Shown: piece after piece, positions 22,105 through 32,604 of the stretch | Layout: each line of letters starts with the position of its first letter | Numbering within the stretch: the first letter of the stretch is position 1 | Assembly (NCBI GenBank): GCA_033782935.1 | Contig: JAWQEG010000255.1 | Span: forward strand, 861,017-925,016 | DNA from: Petrolisthes cinctipes | Taxonomy: Eukaryota; Arthropoda; Malacostraca; Decapoda; Porcellanidae | DNA: 64,000 nt | Direction of reading: 5' to 3' | Program-made: the position numbers and the translations under genes | The notes under the pieces: model-generated | Database searches by the model: none | The model's input: only the letters and a program-made list of their open reading frames with translations | Told to the model about the DNA's origin: nothing

Positions 22105-22210
22105 TAATGACCAAGCTAACACATACACACACACACAGATAATAACCAAGCTAACACACACACAAGTGTAAGCAGGTGATACATTGACCACACACACGAG
22201 TATAGGAGTT

Positions 22211-22241
<31 letters not shown>

Positions 22242-22400
22242 TGTAAGCAGGTGATACATTGACCACACACACACACGAGTATAGGAGTAACACACACACA
22301 CACACACACACACATACACACACACGAGTGTAAGCAGGTGATACATTGACCACACACACACGAGTATAGGAGTTGCATGTAGCAACACACACACCAAACA
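22071..22400. repeat. CA-rich minisatellite with GTGTAAGCAGGTGATACATTG core
   Basis: Three copies of CGAGTGTAAGCAGGTGAT plus ACATTGACC and three of CGAGTATAGGAGTTA alternate with CA runs (period about 90 bp). The minus-strand frames through it are translations of repeats. Confidence 0.9.
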
Positions 22401-22573
22401 GACGTGTGGTGAGAGACGGCCTGTGGACAAAATGTATTGATGTACTTGTCGTATATTACTACCATATTTATGCTTTGGTAATCATGTTTTATCTTTGTAC
22501 TTTCAATTATTTTACTCGACATAATTTTCTATATTCTAGTGTGACTTTGATCCCGCTTGTCACGGGTAACGCC

Positions 22574-23299
22574 TGTACTCGTGGAGTCGTCCAAGCTCAG
22601 CAACAGCTTCTCTCGGAAACACCTGCTGGAAACTCTCACTTACTCTCTCCAGCTAGTATTACTTACTACGCCGATGTAGACCTCTGGTTTCAGCCAACTT
22701 ACCGTTGCTCTGAACTACCACTCTAGTCTTCCTGAGGAACTAAGTTAGTTACTCAAGGTTTAGAGTAAACTCGTGGACTTGTCTCTATTTACTGAATATA
22801 TTATGTATAGGTTACAGGTTATACAGACAACTCGTGTCTCTCTAATATAAGGTAGGAAGTGAACCTGTTGTAGCCAAGGCAGGGCTTGTAATGCGCCTTC
22901 TCTCTCTGGTAGTCCCCGCTCGTGGTATACACTGCAACACCCTTTCTCAGATGACAGGTTGTCGATGATGCTATTTACAATGCTAAGCTTACATATGAAA
23001 TCTGAATAAGTTAGATATGAGTTTATATAAGAATAAAGTGAGTAAATATATATTGTCCCTTTCTCTACATACGAGATGACAATATGGAGTTGATTATAGT
23101 AGAGAGATTAACATATAGATAATTACAGAGTGAATCTAGCAATCAGTAGCTCAGCATGGAAGATTCCCTCACGCTGCTACTCAGCACTTTTCAAAGGATG
23201 TTGTGTCTAATGAAACTAGCTTGAACTGCTTTGGCCTAACGGTATGTTCCACCACCATAGGTGTATCATGTATCGCGAACGTGATCAATCGCGGATACA
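22574..23299 (-). repeat. 3' LTR of the Gypsy element
   Basis: 726 bp, TGTACTCG to GCGGATACA on the plus strand, direct repeat of 38606-39332. Read on the minus strand it starts TGTATCCGCG and ends CGAGTACA, the usual TG...CA. The sequence next to it on the internal side is not obviously purine-rich, so I cannot name the polypurine tract. Confidence 0.9.
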
Positions 23300-23649
23300 T
23301 TGCTCGGCCACGGTAAAACAACTGCGTCCCTGCAGTTCACAATAACATTAAATTTACTTTAATCAATGCTTAGCCTTCCTGATTATTAGATTCACTCTTG
23401 ACATGGTAACATACATATATAATATATACAAGATGAATTATATACACATTGGATGAATTAACATAAAAGAAAAATAAATTGTTGAGCTCGTGAATGATAC
23501 AATGGATAATTAATAATACTTCCTTAAATTAAGTAATTATACATGGATAATAAAATATAATACACATTCATACAATTCCTTAATTCTAAATCCCTACAAC
23601 TAACCGTGTAGTGTACTACCTAGTTGTTGGGGTGTCCTTAAAATTATCC
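23300..23649. other. Gypsy 3' untranslated region
   Basis: AT-rich stretch between the end of env and the 3' LTR with TATATA and TAATTA runs; no frame. Confidence 0.5.
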
Positions 23650-25184
23650 TTACAATTCATCTTCCCTAGGTTGTGTATGGTGGACCTCTATATTTCTTGA
23701 TCTTCTGTTTTTCTTCTTTTTAATCTCACCTTTCAAAACCCTCAAACTCCTGAACAGGTAACAAGAGAACATGAAATATAATATGAATAATAAAGTAGTC
23801 ACTCCGGACCAAGGGTACACAGCTACCCGTTGCAGATGGAAAGGTAGAGCAGATTCAATTACAGGATGAATATCAGACATGTTTAACAATTCCATCAATC
23901 TTATTTTCTCAGAATCCATATTAACAGTAGAAAAGTTTGCTGGGAGAGGAGGATGGACTTTCACAAATTCCACAGATTTATTTAGGACCAATCCAAGATG
24001 ATGCTTCGTGGCCAGAACTGTTTTAGTATTGCTTGAAAATGAACACGCAGGTGGAACTACAAACGTACCCACCTCAGACACATGTTTTGCTCCTGAAGGG
24101 CCATCTTCACAAATAATAGTTGCTCTTGCGGGCTTAGTGAATGTATAATACGCAATGCCCTGATAATACGTTACATAAACATCTGACTTCCTTTTTGGTC
24201 TCAGGTACTCACAATGTTTAATGGAGCTTGAAGCATCAGCCTGGATTAATGACAATTCACACTGGGATTCCTCAGGTCCTGTAAAAATAAAATTTAGAGC
24301 TGGGCACACCTTCAAATAGTAATATGCTGTATGACAATCTTCTAGCTGTTCCTTGGTAACTGCAACCACCAGTGAGCGATCCTGAGATGCAATAATATAA
24401 TCATAATCCACATTTAACATCATGATCTCCGCCCCTAACCTCATAGGAAATGGCTTCACTGACCATATGTTAAAATGAACCTGATGTTTTGTGGGAATGT
24501 GAATAAGAATAGTTTTAGTCGTTAAGCATGATTCCAAAAGTGGATAGTAGTAAGATACAGATTCACCTTCAAAGAAAGGATTCAAACCATGCTTAATTCT
24601 AGCAACATCAACCACCCTTTGAAGATCAACTACTGACAGAAGGTCAGCGTCTGCCTTACCCAGCGCTGCATTCCTTAGGTTATGGAGTAGTTTTCTGGTT
24701 TGAGCATTCAGTCCATTTATGTAATTTTCCACAATATTTAAATATTGATCTAGGTTTAACACAAACATTGTAAAATCCAAATGTTTAGCTAACCTGTCTA
24801 ATTCCTTAATTACCTCATTAGTCTTTTCAATAACTCCATTTACTTCTTCTGCCACATTAGCTGCCAAGGAAAACGTACTATCTATTACCCTATTTTGTTC
24901 TACAATCACCTTGTTTAAAATCTCTAGTCTGCGTCCCAGATCTTCTACATCGTCACTAGTAGCTGTTCCAAATAGAATTTTAGCAATTACCCCTCCAATG
25001 TCAAATAATCCTCTTTTAGCCCTGCTATTTGTAATCTGATTATGAGCTAATTTTCTAACCTCACTTGAAAAGTTGGGTAAATTCTGTTCTGAGTACTTCA
25101 TCATATTCTTTATTTAAAAATATCTGTCTTCCAACTGTACCTTTATTTGCCGTTCCAGAGGGTAGCTCGAGTTCGTCAATTTAC
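23650..25184 (-). pseudogene. env: Env C-terminal part (baculovirus F-like fusion protein), interrupted
   Basis: The open part (25104-23650, 484 residues) has the marks of insect errantivirus Env and baculovirus F proteins: a furin-type site RAKR at residues 28-31, directly followed by a fusion-peptide-like GLFDIGG and ILFGTATSDD, then a heptad-rich region (about 45-115), several Cys in the ectodomain, and one membrane segment near residues 433-452 before a short basic tail. A TAA at 25114-25116 lies in frame between this part and the DIRS junction at 25184. The frame of the N-terminal part (32836-32605) agrees with this one once the insert is ignored, so the damage is the insertion plus that one stop. 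The role in the family is membrane fusion for transfer between cells; here it is not functional. Confidence 0.85.
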
Positions 25185-25198
25185 CTATTATTGGTATA

Positions 25199-25409
25199 GT
25201 GAAACCAGCACAGCTGGATTGCTATAGAATACGCCCCTTCACAAGCCCAGGCCCCGTATAGGCATAATCTGGGTTGGAAGGGTCAATTCCGTGACGTTCA
25301 TCAGAAGTAAATAAAATTCAAATCTGGCGCTGTACTGATAGTGGAGCCACCTGGTGGTGGCGCGGTGAGGTATTAAGCTCCTCCTCCGCTGAATACCGCT
25401 CGCCCACTC
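25199..25409 (+). repeat. Left inverted terminal repeat of DIRS
   Basis: 211 bp starting GTGAAACCAGCACAGCTGG; reverse complement of 32346-32556 with one difference seen, near 25403. Confidence 0.95.
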
Positions 25410-26169
25410 TGTCAGTCAACATCCACGCTCCTCGCTGCTACGCTATGGTATTGTGTTACGTGTTCCTGCTATTGTTTCTTTTGTGTTCTAGTGGCTAGCC
25501 TGCTTTGCAGATGTATCATGTGTGTATTCTAGGAGGGTTTTAGGTGTTTATGGGGGTTTTTTCTTCGTTAGGATTGAGTTCTCTTTTCCTTAGCGAAGGG
25601 GGGCTTTTCAGCCCCTTTGTTCGGAGTTTTTCTCCGTCTTTCCCCCCTTTCACCTTTCCTCCTGCCACTAGTACATTCTTCGTGTGTATTTTATCGGGGT
25701 TTCTGGGGTTTTTAGCGAGGTTAGTGGGCGCCACGTGGGACTTCACCTCCCCACGTGGTGAGCACATGGGGTCTTTGCAGCCCTTCCTCTTGCCTTCCCC
25801 GATTATTATGTGTCCCCTCTCGGTAAAGGGGAGTGAGAATTGTGCCCTGGTTCTCTCTTCCTCTCCCGGGCGGGGGTTTTTTATTTGATTTTTGGTGTTT
25901 TTCCATTATTTTTAGCCTGGAGTGTTTCTTCTCAGGCTACTGGGTCCCCTCCTCCCCCTCCTTCTGGATCCTTCTGTCCGGGGGGCCCTCTTTTACCCGC
26001 TCCATGTGGCGGGCTGTTTTGGTTTTACGGGGTTTTTCCCTGGTCGGGTGCGCGAGTGTGGGGGGTCGTGTCCTGGTCCCCGGGTACAGCGGGCGTGTCC
26101 CGCGCTTCTTTCCTTCGGGGAGGATGGGTTTCGTGTCTTCTGTGTTCCAGTGTTTGCACTTGTTAACCC
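25410..26169 (+). other. DIRS leader region
   Basis: 760 bp, T- and GC-rich, with several short overlapping frames none of which resembles a protein. The likely transcription start and any first non-coding exon would lie here; CTTTTCTCCCTCAG at about 26185-26198 could be a splice acceptor just before the first Gag motif. Confidence 0.4.
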
Positions 26170-28567
26170 ATGTTTGTGTATTCTTTTCTCCCTCAGCCTA
26201 CTCGTGCCCTTTGTGCTGCTTCGGGGTGTACCGTGCGGGTCTCGCCTGACGGACACCTACACTGTTCGCCTCACGCACCCTGCTTCACTCCCTTGGGTTA
26301 TGACCCTTTGGCGTGTGGTGTGTGCCGCCCCTGGGCTGAGTTGTGTCGGGTTACTTCCCCTTCTGCCCGCTCCAAGCTCCCCGCCCTTGCTTCTCTTCGT
26401 ATGGCGTGGACAAGGGCTAGGAGAATGGCCCACAAACGAGACGGTTCTTCTTTGGCGTGGGTGGACCCGATTTTGGGAGCGGACCTGGGTTTATTCAGGA
26501 CCCGTTACCCTTCTTCCTGTCTCTCGGAGTCTCAGGGGCTAGAACCTCCTGAGGCCCGTGAGATTGAGCCTCCTTCCCTAGACGGTACTACGACTCCTTC
26601 TTGGGGCTTAGCCCCCCGGGAAACGAGCGAGTCTGTCGCGCTGGTTCCCCCGACTACCTCACCGGTACAAGGGCCCAGCAGGGAACCCCCAGCTTCGCCT
26701 CCTGCTAGAGCTGGCTCCTCAGGCCTCTCTAGAGGACGCAAGCGTTCAGCTAAAAGGTCCTGCCACTCCAGGAAGTCCCGTGCTCGTCGCCGTTCTCCTT
26801 CCTCCTCTTCTTCGTCGTCCTCTTCCTCTTCTTCGTCGTCGGGGAGCTCTCCTTCGCCCGCCCGCAAATCCCGCAAGGGTAAGCGGGTGGGGGACAGCCC
26901 CTCGTCGAGGAAGATAGTTAAGATCTTCCACACCCTTATTCCTCACGCTTTTCCTGGGGCGTCCATCGCGCAGCCTCCGGCTGTCGCTACGGAACCCGCT
27001 CTTTTTCCCCCGCCTCCCGCTGCTGCTCCCGTCGAGGGCGCGAGTCCTCCCGGGGATGGGGGAGTCCTTTTCGTGCCTCCCGTTTCCCCGGGACTCGAGT
27101 CTCCGTCGGGGGACGTAGCTGAGGAGTTGGTTACCTCCGCACCTCCGTCCCCGTCACCCCCTCCTTCGGGAGACGGATACCTTCCCTACTCTTGGTCTCT
27201 TCTCCCTCCTACCTGGACCCACTCTTCGGAGGAGGGCAGACTGGTGGCTTGGTCTCCGGACACGGCTCAACCAGACGTGTGGAACCGGAGGGATGACGTC
27301 CTGGTGAAGTGGGGGGCGGATGAGAAGGGCGAGGCTATTCTCTTCTACAAGGTCCGTCCTATCTCAGCGCCCGTACCCACTTCATCTAGGGTGTCCTCTG
27401 CGGCGACCCTGGACGCGATGGGTTTTCTGGTGGAGTACAGCCAGCTGCACTTGTCCGGGGCTTGGAGGATTGACCGCTCCCACGGTAACACGGCGCTCCT
27501 CCTTTCCCCGGACGCGTACTTCCCGGGGGATAAGGGCGAAGGGGACCTGGACATTCCAGCCCTTCTCCTTAAGTCCCTGAACCACCAGAGAAACAACGCG
27601 CCCAGGAAGCCCCCTCCTCCGTCTTTCCCCGTCATCCTCCCTCATTCCCGGGCCCCCCCGGGCTTGAGGGAGTGCCTGTGGAAGACGGAGAAGGAGCCCC
27701 CGGTCCCCTATCAGCTGAAGGAGCCCGATGGCAAGTTGCGACAGGCGGAGTCTGCTACCCGTCTAGAGTTGGCCCACACCATCTCCACGGGGGCAGCCGC
27801 CTCGTTGATCAGGGACTGCCTCAACGCCCTTACCAACTCCTACCACGAGATGTCGGGTGTACAGCTAGCGTGAGTACCTTACTCGTGTGTCATGTTTATT
27901 AGGGATACTGGGTAGAGGGTCTCTCTGCTACTCCCGGGTACTTATCCCCGGGTTCGCTCGGTTTTTTCCTTGTTTACCCCTTACAGTGACACCCTCTCTT
28001 CCATGGCCACCGTGATGGAGGGCGTGGCGGCGATGGCGACCCACTTCATGCGGGAGGAGGTGAAGGCTTTCGCCGAGGCGAGACTGGCAGCCCGCCAGGC
28101 GGCGGCTAAATCTGCGCCGGAGATGGCACAGAGGGGAGTGGTGCGAGCTGCCCCCCTGTCCCCTGCCCTCTTTGATCAACCAGCGACAGACACAATCTTC
28201 GCCTCCCTCCCAGCGGTAATCAATTTACCAAAACCCTCCACCTCCAAGTAAGTACCTCTCGTGTTCGTCTTACCCGAGTTTTCACGGGGGTGAAATGGAA
28301 GGATTTTCGGGTCTACTTTGGTTCCTAATCATTCTGTTTGTCCGTAGGCCACGTGCCCCACAGCCATCCAGACCAGCCTACCAGCCCCGGAGGCCCTCCC
28401 AGCCCTCCAGGCTACCGAGGCCCTCCTATCCCACTCCCCCGAAAGCACACAACAGGCCCTCCCAGAGGGGCCAGCAGCCGTTTCGGGGAAGGGGACAGGG
28501 CTCCAAGTCCTACTCCAAGCCCAAGTCCTCCTTCAACCACCCCTCCCAGAAGGACCGCTCCACTTGA
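26170..28567 (+). CDS. gag: DIRS Gag-like protein, three exons
   Basis: Exon 1 is open from 26170 to 27869, exon 2 is 27987-28247, exon 3 is 28348-28567. Each exon runs into a stop just past a good donor (GTGAGTAC at 27870, GTAAGTAC at 28248) and each acceptor (TTACAG, CCGTAG) restores the frame exactly, which is strong evidence for splicing. The N-terminus has a DIRS-Gag-like metal-binding pattern at about 26213-26335 (DGHLHC, then PC, YDP and CGVCRPW), followed by a Ser/Arg-rich stretch (a serine run near 26800-26840), a Pro-rich part, and the helical block ending exon 1. Exon 3 is Pro/Arg-rich and basic, suited to nucleic-acid binding. The start codon is not certain; a spliced upstream exon is possible. 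It should package the element RNA. Confidence 0.75.
27870..27986 (+). other. Predicted spliceosomal intron 1 in DIRS gag
   Basis: 117 nt, GTGAGTACC to a CCCCTTACAG acceptor. It interrupts a codon after position 2 and contains the in-frame TGA at 27871; joining leaves one open frame. Confidence 0.75.
28248..28347 (+). other. Predicted spliceosomal intron 2 in DIRS gag
   Basis: 100 nt, GTAAGTACC to TTGTCCGTAG, with a pyrimidine-rich stretch before the acceptor. Also in phase 2, with a TAA directly at the unspliced junction. Confidence 0.75.
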
Positions 28568-30635
28568 GGGTCCCACTCTGGGCTGTCTCACAGGATGGTC
28601 AGCAGCCTGGCCCGCCCACGGCTGGGCAGCAAAGATAATTCGACAGGGCCTGTCATGGCCCTGGATTACTGTTCCGGTGAGTAACTGTCATCTTTCCTAT
28701 TCTGACATATGAATTATGCCTAATCCCGTCCTTGGGTTACCGTTAGGTCAAAATCAGATTTTCCCTTGCGGTCAAAATCTCTGCCTCTCCCGTCATTTAC
28801 CCTCCAACCACCCCGGGTCCCTCGGGCCCCGGGGGATTAGGATTAACGGTACTCTCACTGACACCTGTCTCTTCCCGTTACAGCCACTACGTCTACCTCC
28901 TGCCTCAACCAAAGTGTCACTTTCGGTCGTCCCGCATGTGTTAGAAATGCGGGAAAAAGGGGTAGTGGAGCGGGCGACGGGAAGGGTCTTTCTTTCTTGT
29001 TTATTCACGGTCCCCAAAAAGGACCAGGGAAAAACGAGATTGGTGATGGACCTGAGCAAGCTAAACAAATTCGTGAAAACATTACATTTCAGGATGGTTT
29101 CGGTTGCTCAGGTCCGCACAGTTCTGAGGAAGGGAGACTGGTTAGCATCCCTGGATCTCAAGGATGCGTACTGGCACGTCCCGATCCACCCCAGGTTTCG
29201 CCGTTTTCTGGCCTTCCAGGTGGGGACCGAGACGTTCCAGTTTACCAGGCTCCCTTTCGGTCTTTCTCTAGCTCCGCGAGTCTTCACAAAGCTTGTGAGG
29301 GTGGTGGTATCCCGTCTGGCAGAGGCGGGTGTTCCCACCCTCATGTACCTGGACGATTGGTTGCTTCACGCCCCTTCCAAGGAGCAGGTAGCAAACAACG
29401 TCCGGGTAGCGAGGGGAGTGCTAGAGGAAATGGGATTCCTGTTGAACATCCCCAAGTCCTCTCTCACCCCCACTCGCAAGCTGTGTTGGCTAGGAATAGA
29501 GTGGGACTCTCTTTCGGCCACCCTCTCTCTCGCTCCAGACAACGCCCGCCGGACCCTCCGCCACGTCCTCCAGGCACATTTTTCCCGTACTTTCTCTCGC
29601 CGCCAGTGGGAATCATTGCTCGGGTCCCTAAATTTCGCGGCCCCTGCAATGCCCCTGGGACGATTGAAACACAGGAGGCTGACGCGGGAGGTAAACCTCC
29701 ACCTTCCCAGGCAAGTGTCCCCCTCTCTCCACCGCCTCCTTCGCCCCTGGCTACGTCCCGGTGCCCTGCGTCAGCGGGTCCCCTGGGTGTTCCCTCCACC
29801 GGGGATCACGGTGGCGACAGACGCATCGGACGTAGGCTGGGGATACCAGTCTTGCCTGGGACATCAACGTTGCGTGGGATGGAAGGAAGGGGAAAGGCTA
29901 CTGCACATCAACGCCCGGGAGTTGATGGTAGCGAAGGAATGGCTCAACAGACACCCTCAGTTTGCCAGGATAGGCGTCCGCTTCGATATGGACAACGTTG
30001 CGGCCGTGCAGTGCCTACAGAAACAGGGCACCGCACGGTCGGAAATTCTCCTGTCCCTGTCAGAACAGATTTTCGCAATAGCGGCCAAGAGGGACATTCA
30101 CCTCTCGGCCCGCTACGTGCCAGGGCGGGAGAACGATTGGGCGGACGCCCTATCCAGGTTCAGGGGGACGTCAGTCGAGTGGCAACTGCATCCCCTTGTG
30201 TTCGAGTCTCTCTGCCTTCGCTACGGGACACCGGAGGTGGACCTATTCGCCTCCCCATCCACGGCCCTACTCCCTCTGTTCCTGACATTCTCATCCAGAA
30301 CAGAGGCGGGAGGCCTTGACGCCTTCACAGAGGACTGGAACAGGTGGGGGCATCTCTACCTCTTCCCACCCCCAGCCACTTCAGTCCTCCTGAAGGCGAT
30401 CCTCAAGCTGCGCACGTTCAGGGGGAGGGTTCTCCTCATAGCCCCCCTCTGGCCAGCACAGCCGTGGTTCGGAGAGTTGTCCCGGTGGTGCCCTCATCCC
30501 CTTCAGTTGGGATCGGCGTGCCTCTCCAGCACCCTGTCTGCACCACTCCAAGCGTCACTGAAACTACACGCTTGGAGTTTCTACGGGGAGTCCTCAGCAA
30601 AAGGTTCACTAAGGAGACAGTGGACAAGATGTTGA
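28348..30635 (+). CDS. pol: DIRS reverse transcriptase / RNase H / methyltransferase-like polyprotein
   Basis: The first coding part is in the frame ending at 28676 (GCLTGWSAAW, then WAAKIIRQGL, typical of the DIRS pol start), overlapping the end of gag in another frame. An intron (28677-28883) removes in-frame stops, and 28884-30635 continues. Numbering from the frame at 28716: RT with FTVPKKD, LDLKDAYWHVPI, FQFTRLPFGL and the catalytic YLDD (211-214); RNase H with the first catalytic Asp in ATDASDVGWG (about 364-375), the Glu in INARELM, and the Asp in WADALSRF; then the region from VDLFASP (about 507) through LIAPLWPAQPWF, which is the methyltransferase-like domain of DIRS and PAT elements. 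No stop in the exons. How translation passes from gag to pol is unknown; alternative splicing at the 28347 acceptor or frameshifting are possible. Confidence 0.9.
28677..28883 (+). other. Predicted spliceosomal intron in DIRS pol
   Basis: 207 nt, GTGAGTAACTG to CTTCCCGTTACAG. The length is a multiple of three, but it contains a TGA in frame at 28710-28712, so removal is needed to link the N-terminal RT block to the rest. Confidence 0.7.
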
Positions 30636-31615
30636 GGGCTCATCGTCAGTCGTCGGTGCGACAATACGAATCGTGCTGGAAAAGATTCCAGGACTTCTTG
30701 CGAAGACACCCCTCCAGGGTCATCTCGGAGGACACAGTCCTGGAATTCCTAAAGTGGCTCGCCGATTCCACCAACAGGGCCCCGGCGACGGTGCTTGCGC
30801 ATCACGCAGCCCTGTCTGATCCCCTCCTCCTGGGTTTTAACATTAAGGTTTCGGAGAGGCCTCTCTCTCTCCTGAGGATGGGGATTCGGGCGGGGACCGC
30901 ACCTCACCGGGCCCAGACACCCTCCTGGTCCCTTCAATGCGTCCTTTCCTACCTGACCTTCGAGGGGGTCCCTCTGGAGGTTTGTCACCTCCTCCAGAAA
31001 GCTCTCTTCCTGCTCGCCTTAGCTACAGGTTACAGGGCATCTCAGTTGGCAGCCCTGACCCGTCACACAGCCTTTTCTTCCGTAACCCCTAACCTTACTT
31101 CCTTAACCATCTCCCCCTCTCCTGCTTTTCTAGCTAAGAACGAGCAGGCTGATGACAGAATTGGCCCTCTCGCAGTACCCTCGTTCCTGAGGGATGGAAA
31201 TTTCCACCCCCTCTGCCCAGTCCACGCCTTTGTAGCATACGTGGAGGCGACGAGAGGGGCTTCTCCGGACCACCTCTTCTACAACTCTAGGTCCGGTAAC
31301 CCTCTCTTCCCTAGGTCAATCGCTCGCCTTCTCTGCCGAGTGATAGAGAACGGGGATCCCGGACACGCCCCGAGGGCTCACAGCGTTAGGGGCGTGGCCG
31401 CCTCCCTCGCCTTCCTCAGGACTCACTCGGTGGAGAGGGTCAGGGATTTGGGGGGCTGGGCTTCCACTTCCTCCTTCAGGACGAGGTACCTGTTCCACTC
31501 GCTCTCCCCTACCCCCTGTGTGGCTATGGGTACTCCACCTTCTATTCCCCAGGGTCCCCGCGGGAGACACATGGGGGGGAGGGGCCGCCCGAAGAGAAAA
31601 GGTCGGGTGACTTAA
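30344..31615 (+). CDS. DIRS tyrosine recombinase
   Basis: Overlaps the end of pol by about 290 nt in another frame, the usual DIRS arrangement. The protein-like signal starts at LEFLRGVLSKRF (about 30570); the first ATG is at 30629. A SAM-like N-terminal core-binding domain (VRQYESCWKRFQDFL, then LEFLKWLAD) precedes the catalytic domain. Counting from 30344, the catalytic residues are Arg231 (ATGYRASQL), His346-x-x-Arg349 (HSVRG), Trp372 (GGWAS) and Tyr382 (RTRYL). All five are present and the frame is unbroken. It would insert the circular DNA intermediate at a short shared sequence, here consistent with CTA. Basic C-terminal tail. Confidence 0.93.
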   Translation: MGASLPLPTPSHFSPPEGDPQAAHVQGEGSPHSPPLASTAVVRRVVPVVPSSPSVGIGVPLQHPVCTTPSVTETTRLEFLRGVLSKRFTKETVDKMLRAHRQSSVRQYESCWKRFQDFLRRHPSRVISEDTVLEFLKWLADSTNRAPATVLAHHAALSDPLLLGFNIKVSERPLSLLRMGIRAGTAPHRAQTPSWSLQCVLSYLTFEGVPLEVCHLLQKALFLLALATGYRASQLAALTRHTAFSSVTPNLTSLTISPSPAFLAKNEQADDRIGPLAVPSFLRDGNFHPLCPVHAFVAYVEATRGASPDHLFYNSRSGNPLFPRSIARLLCRVIENGDPGHAPRAHSVRGVAASLAFLRTHSVERVRDLGGWASTSSFRTRYLFHSLSPTPCVAMGTPPSIPQGPRGRHMGGRGRPKRKGRVT

Positions 31616-32190
31616 GTCCCGTCACTATCATCCCATACCTCATCCACATCTTGTACAGCTTCATGCTCATCCCCATTCTTTACGTGTACATATGGTGAGG
31701 GAAAGACAAAAATAAATTACATTGTTACGGAATTCTTGTGTATTCATTTTCCAAACAATTACTTTACTATGATGAGTGACAGGATATATTATTACACAGG
31801 ATATCTGGATCCTAGTGTCCTCCTTCATCCCCTCGGGATCACATTACCTGAGCGAGGGCCATAGCCCTAACTCAGAAGACTTGAATAAAGGGGGGGGGGG
31901 GAGGGGGGGGGTTGCCATGGTCACCTCCCCCCTCCTCTCCTAGACCCGAACCCTCGAGTCTGCCTATAAAGACTTTATGTGTAACAGTTCTGGTCTATAA
32001 CAGAATGGTCTACGGGTATATGGTATAAGCTACTACTGCCCCACCACGGCTACTCACCTAGCCAGTGTTGGGTGGGGTGTTAGCTTCTGCCTCACCGGGC
32101 TCGGTTACCTTTCCTGCCCTCCGCTCTCAACCACTCTTAACTAGCACGTGATTGCCTCCACCTCACCTCCCACCTACCGCATCGCATGCA
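31616..32190 (+). other. DIRS 3' region
   Basis: Non-coding; AATAAA at 31710, a G run at 31889-31911 and CT-rich stretches. Leads into the internal complementary region. Confidence 0.6.
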
Positions 32191-32292
32191 TAGCAATCCA
32201 GCTGTGCTGGTTTCACTATACCAATAATAGTGCATTTGTCGCGGCTTCTAGCCGCTTAAATTGTATTTATTGGTTGTGAAACCAGCACAGCT
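32191..32292. repeat. DIRS internal complementary region
   Basis: Reads as the reverse complement of the left end (TGGTTTCAC then TATACCAATAATAG) followed without a gap by the reverse complement of the right extension (TGCATTTGTCGCGGC ... TTTATTGGTT) and again GTGAAACCAGC. One TAG serves both. In DIRS models this region templates restoration of the ends. Confidence 0.93.
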
Positions 32293-32345
32293 TTTACTGT
32301 CCCACTCACCTCCCGATGCGGCAGGCATTCACTTCTTTCTCATTG

Positions 32346-32556
32346 GAGTGAGCGAGCGGTATTCAGCGGAGGAGGAGCTTAATACCTCACCGCGCCACCA
32401 CCAGGTGGCTCCACTATCAGTACAGCGCCAGATTTGAATTTTATTTACTTCTGATGAACGTCACGGAATTGACCCTTCCAACCCAGATTATGCCTATACG
32501 GGGCCTGGGCTTGTGAAGGGGCGTATTCTATAGCAATCCAGCTGTGCTGGTTTCAC
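32346..32556 (-). repeat. Right inverted terminal repeat of DIRS
   Basis: 211 bp, reverse complement of 25199-25409, ending AGCTGTGCTGGTTTCAC. Confidence 0.95.
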
Positions 32557-32604
32557 AACCAATAAATACAATTTAAGCGGCTAGAAGCCGCGACAAATGC
32601 ACTA

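Larger units (their letters stand above)
25185..32604 (+). mobile_element. DIRS-type tyrosine-recombinase retrotransposon, structurally complete
   Basis: 7.4 kb, opposite in orientation to the Gypsy element it sits in. Order: left extension (25185-25198, CTATTATTGGTATA), left ITR (25199-25409), leader, gag (three exons), RT/RNase H/methyltransferase-like, tyrosine recombinase, internal complementary region (32191-32292), right ITR (32346-32556), right extension (32557-32604, ending GCACTA). The internal region is the reverse complement of the right extension joined to the left extension through a single shared CTA, the circle-junction layout known for DIRS1. The env target reads across one CTA with no duplication, as expected for recombinase-mediated entry. 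GC content and CG frequency are much higher than in the flanks. Confidence 0.93.

Noticed and set aside
21994..22522. Cys/Val-rich frames on the minus strand
   Set aside because: Translations of CA repeats; no family features and the same text appears in several frames.
25540..26542. Several overlapping frames in the DIRS leader
   Set aside because: GC-rich DNA gives long chance frames on both strands; only the frame leading to the Cys/His block and then the spliced gag fits a DIRS protein.
28997..30319. 440-residue frame overlapping DIRS pol
   Set aside because: A shadow frame of the RT/RNase H gene with no motifs of its own.
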